Assembly (NCBI RefSeq): GCF_001507435.1
Contig: NZ_LMWH01000290.1
Span: 124,001 to 188,000, forward strand
Reading direction: 5' to 3'
Source of the DNA: Streptomyces sp. NRRL F-5122
GTDB taxonomy: Bacteria > Actinomycetota > Actinomycetes > Streptomycetales > Streptomycetaceae
Length of the DNA stretch: 64,000 nt
A model generated the notes under the pieces. It was given only the letters and a program-made list of their open reading frames with translations. It was not told the origin of the DNA and did no database searches. This document shows positions 7,465 through 17,055 of the stretch, piece by piece. Positions within the stretch are counted from its first letter, which is position 1. Each line of letters starts with the position of its first letter. The position numbers and the translations under genes are program-made.

Positions 7465-8874
7465 CTAGCGTCCGTCGCCCAGCGGGGTGAGGTCCATGGG
7501 GCGCCGGGTCGGCGGGATCAGGCCCGGCTGCCGGAGTCCGAAGGTGGTGAAGGCGGTGCGCCGGGGCAGGGGGTAGGGCTCCCTGCCGGTCAGGGAGTTG
7601 AGGATGGTGGCGCTGCGCCACGCGGCGAGGCCGAGGTCGGGGGTGCCGACTCCGTGGGTGTGGAGTTCGGCGTTCTGGACGTACACGGAGCCGGTGACGG
7701 CGCGGTCGAGGACCAGGCGGAACCGGTCGTCGATGCGGGGGCGTCCGCTGCCGTCGCGGCTGAGCCGGTGTTCCAGTCCGGCGAGGATGCGGCCGAGGGG
7801 CCGTTCGCGGTAGCCGGTGGCGAGGACCACGGCGTCGGTGGCGAGCCGCGAGCGGGTGTTCTGCTGGACGTGTTCGAGATGGAGTTCGATCCGGCTGGGG
7901 GCGGCGCGCCCGGCGGTGCGGACGTGGACGCCGGGTGTGAGGACGGCGTCGGGCCAGCCGCCCTGGAGGGTGCGGCGGTAGAGCTCGTCGTGGATGGCGG
8001 CGATGGTGTCGGCGTCGATGCCCTTGTGGAGCTGCCACTGGGCGGAGACGAGACCGTCGCGCACGGGTTCGGCGAGCGCGTGGAAGTAGCGCGTGTAGTC
8101 GGGGGTGAAGTGCTCCAGGCCGAGTTTGGAGTACTCCATGGGGGCGAAGGCCTCGGTCCGGGCGAGCCAGTGGATCCGCTCCCGGCCGACGGGGCGGTGG
8201 CGCAGGAGGTCGAGGAAGACCTCGGCGCCGGACTGGCCCGCTCCGACGACGGTGATGTGGTCGGCGGCTAGGAAGGCCGTGCGGTGCCGCAGGTACTCCG
8301 CGGCGTGGATGACGGGTGTCCCGGGGGCTTCGACGAGGGGTCGCAGGGGTTCGGGCACATACGGTTCGGTGCCGACGCCGAGGACGATGTTGCGCGTGCG
8401 GGTGCGGCCGAGGGCTTCGCCCGCGCCGTCCTTGCCGAGCCGGGTGTAGTCGACCTCGAAGACCTTGTCGGCGCCGTTCCAGCGGACGGCGTCGACCTGG
8501 TGGCCGAAGTGCAGTTCGGGGAGGTTGCCGGAGACCCAGCGGCAGTAGGCGTCGTACTCGGCGCGCTGGATGTGGAAGCGTTCGGCGAAGTAGAAGGGGA
8601 AGAGCCGGTCGCAGCTCTTGAGGTAGTTGAGGAAGGACCAGGGGCTGGCGGGGTCGGCGAGGGTCACCAGGTCGGCCAGGAAGGGGACCTGGAGGGTGGC
8701 ACCGTCGATGAGGAGACCGGGGTGCCAGTCGAAGCCGGGGCGCTGCTCGTAGAACGCGGTGTCGAGTTCGGCGAGCGGGTGGGCGAGGGCGGCGAGGGAG
8801 AGGTTGAACGGGCCGATGCCGATGCCGACCAGGTCGCGGGGCGCTGGGGGCTCGTGGTGTGGGGGGGTGGTCAT
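7465..8874 (-). CDS. Lysine/ornithine/diamine N-monooxygenase family (IucD/DesB-like)
   Basis: A flavin-dependent N-hydroxylase of 469 residues. These enzymes hydroxylate the terminal amine of lysine, ornithine or a diamine to start hydroxamate siderophores. The FAD-binding motif GIGIGPFNLSLAAL is at about residues 17-30, the NADPH-binding VVGAGQSGAEVFLDLL near 205, and the family's C-terminal ATGYRERPL near 380. The start overlaps the decarboxylase stop by four bases (ATGA), so decarboxylation and hydroxylation are linked. Cadaverine is a likely substrate if the partner is a lysine decarboxylase, as in desferrioxamine synthesis. The usual next genes, an acyltransferase and an NIS synthetase, are absent here. 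Confidence 0.85.
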   Translation of the reverse strand: MTTPPHHEPPAPRDLVGIGIGPFNLSLAALAHPLAELDTAFYEQRPGFDWHPGLLIDGATLQVPFLADLVTLADPASPWSFLNYLKSCDRLFPFYFAERFHIQRAEYDAYCRWVSGNLPELHFGHQVDAVRWNGADKVFEVDYTRLGKDGAGEALGRTRTRNIVLGVGTEPYVPEPLRPLVEAPGTPVIHAAEYLRHRTAFLAADHITVVGAGQSGAEVFLDLLRHRPVGRERIHWLARTEAFAPMEYSKLGLEHFTPDYTRYFHALAEPVRDGLVSAQWQLHKGIDADTIAAIHDELYRRTLQGGWPDAVLTPGVHVRTAGRAAPSRIELHLEHVQQNTRSRLATDAVVLATGYRERPLGRILAGLEHRLSRDGSGRPRIDDRFRLVLDRAVTGSVYVQNAELHTHGVGTPDLGLAAWRSATILNSLTGREPYPLPRRTAFTTFGLRQPGLIPPTRRPMDLTPLGDGR

Positions 8875-10226
8875 CGGGGCGTGCTTCCTTCCACCAGGTT
8901 CAGGAGTGCGGCTAGATCGCCGGGCCGGGTGTGGGGGTTGAGGAGGGTGGCCTTGAGCCAGAGTCGGCCGCCCAGCCGGGCGCGGCCGAGGACGGCACGG
9001 CCGTCGTGAAGGAGGGTGCGGCGCACCGCGGCGACGGTGTCGTCGGAGACCGCCGCGGGCCTGAACAGTACGGTGCTGATGGGGGGCGGGGCGTAGAGCT
9101 CGAAGGCGGGGTGCGCCCGGACGAGGTCGGCGAACTCCTGTGCGTGGGCGCAGACGTGGTCGACGAGGGTGCCCAGTCCGCTGCGGCCGAGAGTCTTGAG
9201 GGTGACGGCGATCTTGAGGATGTCCGGGCGCCGGGTGGTGCGCAGGGAGCGTCCGAGCAGGTCGGGCAGCCCGGCGTCGGTGTCGTCGTCGGCGTTGAGG
9301 TAGTCGGCGCGATGCCGCAGGGTGTGCAGGTCGCCGGGGTCGCGGACGGCGAGAAGTCCGGCGGCGACGGGCTGCCAGCCGAGTTTGTGCAGGTCGAGGG
9401 TGAGGGTGTCGGCCCGCTCGAGGCCGGCGAGCCGGGTGCGGTGGAGGTCGCTGAAGAGCAGTCCGCCTCCGTAGGCGCCGTCGATGTGCAGGCGGGCACC
9501 GTGCGCGGCGCACACGTCGGCGATCTCCGGCAGCGGGTCGATGAGCCCGGCGTCGGTGGTGCCCGCGGTGGCGGCGACGAGCAGGGGCCCGGAGAGGCCG
9601 GTGAGCGCGGCATCGAGGGCCTCCGCCTGCAGGATGCCGTCCGCGGCGGGGACGACGACGGGTTCGGGCAGCCCGAGGAGCCAGGTGGCACGCCTCAGGG
9701 AGTGGTGGGCTCCGGCGCCGCAGACGAGCCGGACTTTGCCGAGGATCTCCCGGGCGAGGAGCAGGGCCAGTTGGTTGGACTCGGTGCCGCCGGTGGTGAC
9801 CAGGGAGTCGGCGGCGCCCGCCTCCTGGGCGAGGGCCCGCGTCACCAGTGCTTCGAGGGCTGAGGCGGCGGGTGCCTGGTCCCAGGAGTCGAGCGAGGGG
9901 TTGAGCGCGCTGGCGGCCAGGTCGGCGGCGGCGGCGACCGCGAGGGGCGGGCAGTGCAGGTGGGCGGCGCACAGGGGGTCGGCGGGGTCGGCGGCGCCTG
10001 CGGCGAGGGCGCGTACGACTGTTCGGACGGCGTCCGGGTCTCCCTTGGCCGGCAGTACGTCGCCCACGGCGTCGCGCAGCCGGGCGGCGACCGCTTCGGG
10101 TCCGCCCGCGGGCAGGGGTCCGCCCCGGGCCCGGGTGCCGTCCTCGATGGCGTCGAGGACGGCACCGAGCAGTGGCCGCAGGGCGTGCGGACCATCTGGT
10201 CCTGAGGCGAGGGGCGGCAGGCTCAT
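8871..10226 (-). CDS. PLP-dependent decarboxylase (DesA/DdC-like, group II)
   Basis: A 451-residue cytoplasmic amino-acid decarboxylase, probably acting on lysine or diaminobutyrate. Visible are the substrate/PLP-site TTGGTESNQLAL, the ring-stacking histidine in CGAGAHHSLRRA, the aspartate in HIDGAYGG and the Schiff-base lysine in LDLHKLGWQP. The ATG at 10226 follows GGAGG by eight bases. It is first of a two-gene operon with the N-hydroxylase. A degenerate iron-box-like stretch (10245-10263, about 10 of 19 positions) precedes it, too weak to assert. The exact substrate is not readable from sequence. Confidence 0.83.
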   Translation of the reverse strand: MSLPPLASGPDGPHALRPLLGAVLDAIEDGTRARGGPLPAGGPEAVAARLRDAVGDVLPAKGDPDAVRTVVRALAAGAADPADPLCAAHLHCPPLAVAAAADLAASALNPSLDSWDQAPAASALEALVTRALAQEAGAADSLVTTGGTESNQLALLLAREILGKVRLVCGAGAHHSLRRATWLLGLPEPVVVPAADGILQAEALDAALTGLSGPLLVAATAGTTDAGLIDPLPEIADVCAAHGARLHIDGAYGGGLLFSDLHRTRLAGLERADTLTLDLHKLGWQPVAAGLLAVRDPGDLHTLRHRADYLNADDDTDAGLPDLLGRSLRTTRRPDILKIAVTLKTLGRSGLGTLVDHVCAHAQEFADLVRAHPAFELYAPPPISTVLFRPAAVSDDTVAAVRRTLLHDGRAVLGRARLGGRLWLKATLLNPHTRPGDLAALLNLVEGSTPR

Positions 10227-10371
10227 GGGACGTCCTCCAGGCGCGGGGGTTGCCCAAGCCTGCACGCGCAAAGGCTGGTCCGGCCCGAAGAGCACAACGA
10301 TCCGACCCGAAAGGGGGTACTGCCCTGGCGGGGAAGTGCCCGGGGATGGCATATGCGCCGCCGGCCGGCGT

Positions 10372-10399
10372 CCGTCCGTGGGCGCCGGCCCGCGGACGG
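10372..10399 (-). terminator. Probable terminator after pepN
   Basis: The 7-bp stem CCGTCCG (10372-10378) pairs with CGGACGG (10393-10399) around a GC-rich 14-base loop that can fold further. It lies directly downstream of the pepN stop. Confidence 0.5.
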
Positions 10400-10404
10400 C
10401 CCGA

Positions 10405-12933
10405 TCACGCCTCGCGGATGCGCAACGCCCTGGCCAGGTCGTCCAGTTCATCGGCGATCTTCCGGTGCAGGGCCGGGACGAGATCTGCCTCGTGCAGGCA
10501 CTGCTCGCCCCGGCGCAGGGTGTCCGCGTCGACCGCGTAGCGGGGGAAGGCCCAGCGGCCCGCCGCGGTGGCGATGGCCGGTCCCCGGCGGGCGGCGACG
10601 GCGGGTGCGTCGGTCCAGTAGCGGTCGACGTACTCCTCGACGAGGTCGGCCTGTTCGGGCTGCCAGAAGCCCTGTGCGGTGGCGGTGAACAGGTAGTTGG
10701 ACAGCTCGTCGGTGGCGAACATCGCCTCCCAGGCCCGCCGCTTGGCGTCGGCGTCGGGCAGGGCGGCGCGGCAACGGGCCGCGCCCTCCCGGCCGGTGGC
10801 GCTTGGGTCGTGGGCGAGCTCGGCGGCGATCGCCGTCTCGTCCACGGCGCCGAGGACGGCGAGGCGGGCGAGGATGCGCCAGCGCAGTTCGGGGTCGAGT
10901 TCGGGTCCGCCGGGTACGGTGCCCTCGGCCAGCCAGGCGGCGATGGTGTCGGGGTGGGCGGCGGAGTCGATGAAGTGCCGTACGGCGATCAGGCGCAGCC
11001 CGGAGTGGGAGCCGTCCTCGGTGCGGCGGATGAGGTCGCGGCACAGCGCGCTGAGGGTGGCGAGGGCGGCGGCCCGGTCCAGGACGGTGCCCGCCTGCTC
11101 GCGCGGGGCCGGTGTGAAGGCGGGCAGGTAGCGGTCGGTGACGTGGCCGGCGGCGAAGGCGAGGACGCCTTCGACGAGGGCCAGGTCGGTTTCGTGGGGC
11201 AGGTGGGCCCGGGCGGTCTCCAGGTAGGCGCCGGCGGGCAGGTCCCCGTCGCGCACGGCGTCGCGCAGGGCGTTCCACACGACCGCGCGGGTGAGCGGGT
11301 CGGGCAGCCTGGACAGGGCGTCCCGGACGGTCTCGAAGGACTCGGGGTCGAAGCGGACCTTGGCGTAGGTGAGGTCGCCGTCGTTGACCAGGATCAGGGC
11401 GGGGCGCTTGCCGAGGGGCTGCGGGGCCGTCTGCGGGATGTCCAGGGCGAGCCGCTCGCGCAGGGCGAGGCCGTCACCGTCGCCGACGGTCTGGTCGTAC
11501 AGGCCGACGGCGATGTGGTGCGGCCGGCTGCCGTCGTGGTCGACGGTGAGGGAGCAGGTGCCGTCGTCGCTCCGGGTGAGGCGCGGGGTGAGGGTGTCGA
11601 CGCCGGTGGTGCGCAGCCAGGCGTCGGCCCAGGCGTGCACGTCGCGATCGGTCGCGTCGGCGAGGGAGTCGATGAAGTCGGCGAGGGTGGCGTTGCCGAA
11701 GCGGTGGCGGGCGAAATGGTTGTTGATGCCCGCGAGGAAGTCCTTCTCACCGAGCCAGGCCACCAGCTGGCGCAGGGCGGAGGCGCCCTTGGCGTAGGAG
11801 ATGCCGTCGAAGTTGAGGAGCGCGGAGGCGGTGTCCTCGACCGCTTCGGGGGCCACCGGGTGGGTGGAGGGGCGCTGGTCGGCGTCGTAGCCCCAGGCCT
11901 TGCGGGTGACGCCGAAGTCGGTCCAGGTGTCGGTGAAGCGGGTGGCTTCGGTGAGGGTCTGGTAGCCCATGTACTCGGCGAAGGACTCGTTCAGCCAGAT
12001 GTCGTCCCACCAGCGCAGGGTGACGAGGTCGCCGAACCACATGTGGGCCATCTCGTGGGCGACGACCATGGCGCGGGTCTGGCGCTGGGTGTCGGTGACG
12101 GCGGAGCGGTAGACGAACTCGTCGCGGAAGGTGACGAGTCCGGGGTTCTCCATGGCACCGGCGTTGAATTCGGGGACGAACGCCTGGTCGTAGGAGTCGA
12201 AGGGGTACGGCTCGTCGAACTTCTCGTGGTAGCGGTCGAAGCACTGGCGGGTGATCTCGAAGAGCTCGTCCGCGTCGGTGTCGAGATGGGGGGCGAGGGA
12301 GCGTCGGCAGTGGATGCCGAAGGGCAGTCCGCGGTGTTCGGTGTGCACGGAGTGCCAGGGTCCGGCGGCGACGGCGACCAGGTAGGTGGAGATCAGCGGC
12401 GTCGCGGCGGCGCGCCAGGTGCCGTCGTCCTGCTGGGTGGTGACCCCGTTGGCGAGGACGCTCCAGCCCTCGGGTGCACTGACGGTGAGGTCGAAGACGG
12501 CCTTGAGGTCGGGCTGGTCGAAGGCGGCGAACACCCGCTGGACGTCGTCCATGAACAGCTGGGTGTAGACATAGGTCTCGCCGTCGGTGGGGTCGGTGAA
12601 GCGGTGCATGCCCTCGCCGGTGCGCGAGTAGCGCATGGAGGCGTCGATGCGCAGTTCGTGCTCGCCCGCGGTGAGGTCCTTCAGCGGCAGCCGGTTCTCG
12701 GCGAGCGTCTCGGGGTCGAGGGGGTGTCCGTCCAGCGTCGCGGAGCGCAGTTCGGCGGGCTTGAGCTCGACGAAGGTGTCCGCGGCCTTCTGGTCCCCGC
12801 CCACCGAGAAGCGGATGACGGTACGGGAGTCGAAGGTCTCGTCGCCGCGGGTCAGGTCGAGTGCGATCTCGTAGCGGTGGACGTCGAGGAGCCGGGCACG
12901 GGTCTGCGCTTCGTCGCGCGTCAGTACGGACAT
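10405..12933 (-). CDS. pepN: Aminopeptidase N (M1 zinc metallopeptidase)
   Basis: A cytoplasmic exopeptidase of 842 residues that removes N-terminal amino acids from peptides. The M1 domain carries the exopeptidase motif GAMENPG, then zinc ligands in VVAHEMAHMWFGD and NESFAEY, which is HEXXH followed 18 residues later by Glu. A C-terminal helical ERAP1-like domain follows, as in actinobacterial enzymes. The start at 12933 (MSVLTRDEAQ) matches the family; an in-frame ATG three codons upstream is an alternative. It appears monocistronic, with a hairpin after the stop. Confidence 0.93.
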   Translation of the reverse strand: MSVLTRDEAQTRARLLDVHRYEIALDLTRGDETFDSRTVIRFSVGGDQKAADTFVELKPAELRSATLDGHPLDPETLAENRLPLKDLTAGEHELRIDASMRYSRTGEGMHRFTDPTDGETYVYTQLFMDDVQRVFAAFDQPDLKAVFDLTVSAPEGWSVLANGVTTQQDDGTWRAAATPLISTYLVAVAAGPWHSVHTEHRGLPFGIHCRRSLAPHLDTDADELFEITRQCFDRYHEKFDEPYPFDSYDQAFVPEFNAGAMENPGLVTFRDEFVYRSAVTDTQRQTRAMVVAHEMAHMWFGDLVTLRWWDDIWLNESFAEYMGYQTLTEATRFTDTWTDFGVTRKAWGYDADQRPSTHPVAPEAVEDTASALLNFDGISYAKGASALRQLVAWLGEKDFLAGINNHFARHRFGNATLADFIDSLADATDRDVHAWADAWLRTTGVDTLTPRLTRSDDGTCSLTVDHDGSRPHHIAVGLYDQTVGDGDGLALRERLALDIPQTAPQPLGKRPALILVNDGDLTYAKVRFDPESFETVRDALSRLPDPLTRAVVWNALRDAVRDGDLPAGAYLETARAHLPHETDLALVEGVLAFAAGHVTDRYLPAFTPAPREQAGTVLDRAAALATLSALCRDLIRRTEDGSHSGLRLIAVRHFIDSAAHPDTIAAWLAEGTVPGGPELDPELRWRILARLAVLGAVDETAIAAELAHDPSATGREGAARCRAALPDADAKRRAWEAMFATDELSNYLFTATAQGFWQPEQADLVEEYVDRYWTDAPAVAARRGPAIATAAGRWAFPRYAVDADTLRRGEQCLHEADLVPALHRKIADELDDLARALRIREA

Positions 12934-12989
12934 GGGGGACATGCTGCCCGATGCCGCCGACGGGGCACAGGGGCAGTCCGGTACCGGCG

Positions 12990-13547
12990 TCATGTCCGCC
13001 GCTCGTACCGCTCCTCCGGGGTGCCGGAGTCCGGTTCGCCCGCGGGGTCCTCCCGCTGGCCCGGGAGGCGTGAGCCCGGGTGGGACAGGGCGGTCGCCCG
13101 GGGCGCGACGCACTCCTCGAGCCGGGCCCGCAGGACGCGCACCTCCTGTTCCAGGCTCTGGAAGCGCTGGTGACTGTCGTAGAGGTAGCGGACCTTGGTC
13201 CGCAGGGTCCAGGGGTCGACGGGTTTCATCATCAGGTCGGCGACGCCGAGCCCGAAGGCGGCGGAGGCGAGTTCGGTGTCGGGGCCGAAGCCGGTCAGCA
13301 GGATGATCGGGATGTGCTGGGTCTGTGCCACGCGCCGCATGTAGCGCACGACGTCGAGGCCGCTGACCTTGGGCATGTGCACATCGAGAAGAAGCAGTCC
13401 GACCCTGCCGCGCAGGACCTCCTTGAGGGCGTCGTCGCCGCTGGTGGCGCGGGCCAGCCGGTAGCCCAGCGGGGCGAGGGTGCTCTCCAGCGCGTACAGC
13501 GTGTCCTCATGGTCGTCGACAATGAGAATCCTGGCATCAGACGGCAT
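12990..13547 (-). CDS. Response regulator without DNA-binding domain
   Basis: A 185-residue protein with one receiver domain (about residues 5-125): acidic pocket in LIVDDHEDT, phospho-acceptor Asp in LLLLDVHMPK, conserved Thr in ILLTGFG and the KPVD lysine. A predicted coiled-coil follows (FQSLEQEVRVLRARLEECV) and then a short disordered tail rich in Pro, Glu and Arg. No output DNA-binding domain is present, so it probably signals by protein contact. The start at 13547 has GAGGGG about ten bases upstream; an in-frame ATG 33 bases earlier is less likely. No histidine kinase is nearby. Confidence 0.8.
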   Translation of the reverse strand: MPSDARILIVDDHEDTLYALESTLAPLGYRLARATSGDDALKEVLRGRVGLLLLDVHMPKVSGLDVVRYMRRVAQTQHIPIILLTGFGPDTELASAAFGLGVADLMMKPVDPWTLRTKVRYLYDSHQRFQSLEQEVRVLRARLEECVAPRATALSHPGSRLPGQREDPAGEPDSGTPEERYERRT

Positions 13548-13633
13548 GGCCCGACGTCCCCTCGCTTGGACAACCAGCATATGCCCGAACCGTCTTACCC
13601 CGCGTACCTTTGACCTGACAAAGAGTCACCCGA

Positions 13634-13660
13634 CCGACCGGCCACGATACGCCCGGTCGG
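13634..13660. terminator. Probable hairpin terminator after chorismate mutase
   Basis: CCGACCGG (13634-13641) pairs perfectly with CCGGTCGG (13653-13660) around an 11-base loop, about 50 bp after the chorismate mutase stop. Confidence 0.5.
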
Positions 13661-13709
13661 CCCACAAGGGGGGCCATTCAGCACCAAGTGCCCGGTGGGG
13701 TGCCTGACG

Positions 13710-14066
13710 TCACTCGCCCGAGGAGTCGGTGGGGTCGGTGGTGACGCCGGCGTCGTCCGCGATGCGCTCATGGTGGCGGATGACCTCGGCGATGATGAAG
13801 TTGAGAAGCTTCTCGGCGAACGCGGGGTCGAGCTTGGCGTTCTCCGCGAGCCTGCGCAGCCGGGCGATCTGGGCGGCCTCGCGGGCCGGGTCGGCGGGCG
13901 GCAACTGGTGGGCGGCCTTGAGATGGCCGACCTGCTGGGTGCACTTGAAGCGCTCAGCGAGCATGTACACGACGGCGGCGTCGATGTTGTCGATGCTGTC
14001 GCGTAGCCGGACGAGCTCGGCGCGGACGGCCGGGGCGACGTCGGCGGCGGTGTGGCGGGTGTTCAT
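13710..14066 (-). CDS. Chorismate mutase (AroQ type)
   Basis: A small all-helical enzyme of 118 residues that rearranges chorismate to prephenate for Phe and Tyr synthesis. The AroQ pattern is visible: ELVRLRDSIDNIDAAVVYMLAERFK at the N-terminus, with the active-site Arg/Asp helix, then HLKAAHQLPPADPAREAAQIARL, and a last helix FAEKLLNFIIAEVIRHHE. The length fits a monofunctional enzyme with no prephenate dehydratase domain and no signal peptide. ATG 14066 starts directly before the conserved helix; an upstream extension in the same frame has no homology. Confidence 0.85.
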   Translation of the reverse strand: MNTRHTAADVAPAVRAELVRLRDSIDNIDAAVVYMLAERFKCTQQVGHLKAAHQLPPADPAREAAQIARLRRLAENAKLDPAFAEKLLNFIIAEVIRHHERIADDAGVTTDPTDSSGE

Positions 14067-14169
14067 GGCCGACCACCCTACGGGGCGGGCGCCCGCCGGA
14101 CAGTTCCCGTCCGCAGTGCGGATCGCCGCGGCGGCGCGGTCTCCGCGTCCGGACATGTCCGGAGGTCGG

Positions 14170-14199
14170 GCGCCCGCGGCCGGGACCGGCCGCGGGCGC
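14170..14199. terminator. Strong hairpin terminator after the trypsin gene
   Basis: GCGCCCGCGGCCGG (14170-14183) is complementary to 14186-14199. Opening the last pairs gives a normal loop. It lies 36 bp after the stop of the minus-strand protease gene. Confidence 0.75.
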
Positions 14200-14234
14200 C
14201 TTCGTGTCCGCCGGGGACGGTCACAGGGGCCGGT

Positions 14235-15200
<966 letters not shown>

Positions 15201-15205
15201 CTACA

Positions 15206-16138
15206 GTGGAGTCAGTGCTGGCGCCTTCAGGGGGTACGGACGTGGCGAACGGCGGCCCGGTCGAGCACGGATTTCCGCATCTGGACACGGTGCGGGCGGC
15301 GATCACCGCGTTGTACAAGCGACTCTCGTACGACACCGTCCGCAGCTTCGCGGTCAGCGTGCCCCCCGCCGACGTGGCGTTCTCCGACCAGGACGACCTG
15401 CACCTGGGCGCTCAGCGCGTGGCACACGAACTGGTGCGGCACTACGGACTGCCGGACGCACGTATGATCATCAGCTTTCGCGAGATGACCCATGCCGCGT
15501 ACGTGGAACTGACCGCGGGCCCGGAGTACTTCATCGAGCTGAACGACCGGTTCCGCGCCCACCGCAGGGACATCGGCGCCGCCCTCGCGCACGAGGTGAT
15601 GCACGTCTTTCTGCACCGCCTCGATCTGGCCTTCCACGGCACGCGCGACAACGAGATCCTCACCGACACCGCGGCGGCCTACCTGGGGGCGGGCTGGCTG
15701 CTCCTCGACGCCTACCGCGAGGACGCGGCCTCGTCGCAGAAGCTCGGCTATCTGACCCCGGAGGAGTTCGGCTACGTCCTCGCCAAGCGGGCGCTGCTGT
15801 TCGGGGAGGACCCGGCGATCTGGTTCACCAGCCCGCAGGCGTACACGGCGTACACCAAGGGTCTGGCCCAGGCCCGCCGCGACGAGCAGCAGCCGCCGCT
15901 CACGGCGGCCGGCTGGGCGGGCCGCCGCCGCTACGCCAAGGACCGCCGCTACGCCCAGGACCACTGCGACCCCGGCGCGCATCCGGGCGCGCCGTACTCC
16001 TTCAGCACGGCCGGCCGGGGCCCGCTGAGCGTCTCCTTCCCCTGCCCGACCTGCCATCAGCGCATCAGAGTGCCCGTGCAGGGGCGGGTGCGGGCGCGCT
16101 GCGGGCTGTGCCGGACGGTGCTCGAGTGCGACACCTGA
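15206..16138 (+). CDS. Predicted zinc-dependent protease with C-terminal zinc ribbon (unnamed family)
   Basis: A 310-residue protein that I do not recognise by name. Around residue 130 it has AALAHEVMHVFLH, an HEXXH metalloprotease motif, followed about 20 residues on by ILTDTAAAYLGAGW, which could supply the third ligand. The C-terminus has CPTC and CGLC pairs, a likely zinc ribbon. There is no signal peptide, so it is probably cytoplasmic. The start is GTG 15206, ten bases after GGGAGGAGG; a later GTG (15241) is possible. It stands alone between the divergent trypsin gene and an ankyrin-repeat gene. Protease activity is inferred only from the HEXXH motif. Confidence 0.75.
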   Translation: MESVLAPSGGTDVANGGPVEHGFPHLDTVRAAITALYKRLSYDTVRSFAVSVPPADVAFSDQDDLHLGAQRVAHELVRHYGLPDARMIISFREMTHAAYVELTAGPEYFIELNDRFRAHRRDIGAALAHEVMHVFLHRLDLAFHGTRDNEILTDTAAAYLGAGWLLLDAYREDAASSQKLGYLTPEEFGYVLAKRALLFGEDPAIWFTSPQAYTAYTKGLAQARRDEQQPPLTAAGWAGRRRYAKDRRYAQDHCDPGAHPGAPYSFSTAGRGPLSVSFPCPTCHQRIRVPVQGRVRARCGLCRTVLECDT

Positions 16139-16241
16139 GACGCGGCGAGCACCCATCGGCACCCGCAAGACGGCTTCGAGGTGGCGCGGAACACCTCAAA
16201 TGTCTTTGCCCGGGGCGCCGTGGACAGGCGAGGGTCGATAC

Positions 16242-16985
16242 ATGGACACGCACGAACCGCCGGAGCTGATCACGGCGGTGCACGAAGGAGACGAGGACAC
16301 GGTCGTACGGCTGCTGCGCTCGGGCGCGAGCCCGGAGTCGGCGGACGCGGAGGGCCAAACGGCCCTGTACCTGGCGTCGGTGGGCGACGCACCGGGCATC
16401 GTACGGCTGCTGCTGGCGGCCGGCGCCGACCCCGACCGCCTCAGCGCGGACGCCGACGCACCGCTGTGCGGCGCAGCCTGCGGGGGCCACACCGAGGTCG
16501 TACAGGCACTGCTGGCGGCCGGGGCGACGGCGGATCTGGAGGAGGAGTACGGGTTCCGGGCGCTGACGTGGGCGGTGCAACTGGGGCATGCCGACATCGT
16601 CCGGGCGCTGCTCGCCGCGGGCGCGGACCCCGACCTGCCCGGCCCCGGGGGCCGGCCGCCGCTGGTGGCGGCCGCCCGGCGGGGCTCCCCGGACTGCGTG
16701 CAGGCGCTGCTGACCCACGGGGCGCGGGCCCGGCGGGAAGCACTCGCCGAGGCGCGGCGCTGGTTGCGGCTGGACGTCGCGGCGGAGCTCCGTGCGGGCC
16801 TCGAGACGACGCACGGACCCGGCCACGCGTACGACACGCGCCGCTTCGAACAGGAGCCCGGCACGGTGACCGTCGAGGTCACGCTCCTGCGTGACGGGCG
16901 GCCCGTTGCGGGGAACGACCAGCAGACCGGACACGCCGTCATAGTGGGCCTCCTGGCGGGCGGGCCCGGCACGACCGAGGGGTGA
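16242..16985 (+). CDS. Ankyrin-repeat protein
   Basis: A 247-residue protein made of about five ankyrin repeats between residues 5 and 165; repeats such as GQTALYLASVGDAPGIVRLLLAAGADPD show the TPLxxAxxxG and LLxxGAD pattern. It probably binds another protein in the cytoplasm. The C-terminal 80 residues do not form repeats and resemble nothing I know. ATG 16242 is preferred because it begins the first repeat helix and follows GGCGAGGG. An earlier in-frame ATG (16200) would add 14 residues. The partner and process are unknown. Confidence 0.8.
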   Translation: MDTHEPPELITAVHEGDEDTVVRLLRSGASPESADAEGQTALYLASVGDAPGIVRLLLAAGADPDRLSADADAPLCGAACGGHTEVVQALLAAGATADLEEEYGFRALTWAVQLGHADIVRALLAAGADPDLPGPGGRPPLVAAARRGSPDCVQALLTHGARARREALAEARRWLRLDVAAELRAGLETTHGPGHAYDTRRFEQEPGTVTVEVTLLRDGRPVAGNDQQTGHAVIVGLLAGGPGTTEG

Positions 16986-17010
16986 CGGGCAGCGCCTCCC
17001 CTCGGAATCG

Positions 17011-17028
17011 GCCGCGAAACCCCGCGGC
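17011..17028. terminator. Short hairpin between convergent genes
   Basis: GCCGCG (17011-17016) pairs with CGCGGC (17023-17028) around a 6-base loop. It is small, but lies between the ankyrin gene and the converging SDR gene. Confidence 0.35.
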
Positions 17029-17055
17029 ACACCGGTCCGTCCACCGGGGGTGCCG

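Noticed and set aside
10245..10263. Iron-box-like sequence before the decarboxylase gene
   Set aside because: Only about 10 of 19 positions fit and both ends fail. It is expected from the siderophore context but too weak to call.
9484..13173. A 1229-codon plus-strand frame opposite the decarboxylase, pepN and response-regulator genes
   Set aside because: It crosses three genes with good motifs on the other strand, shows no motif itself and has low-complexity composition.
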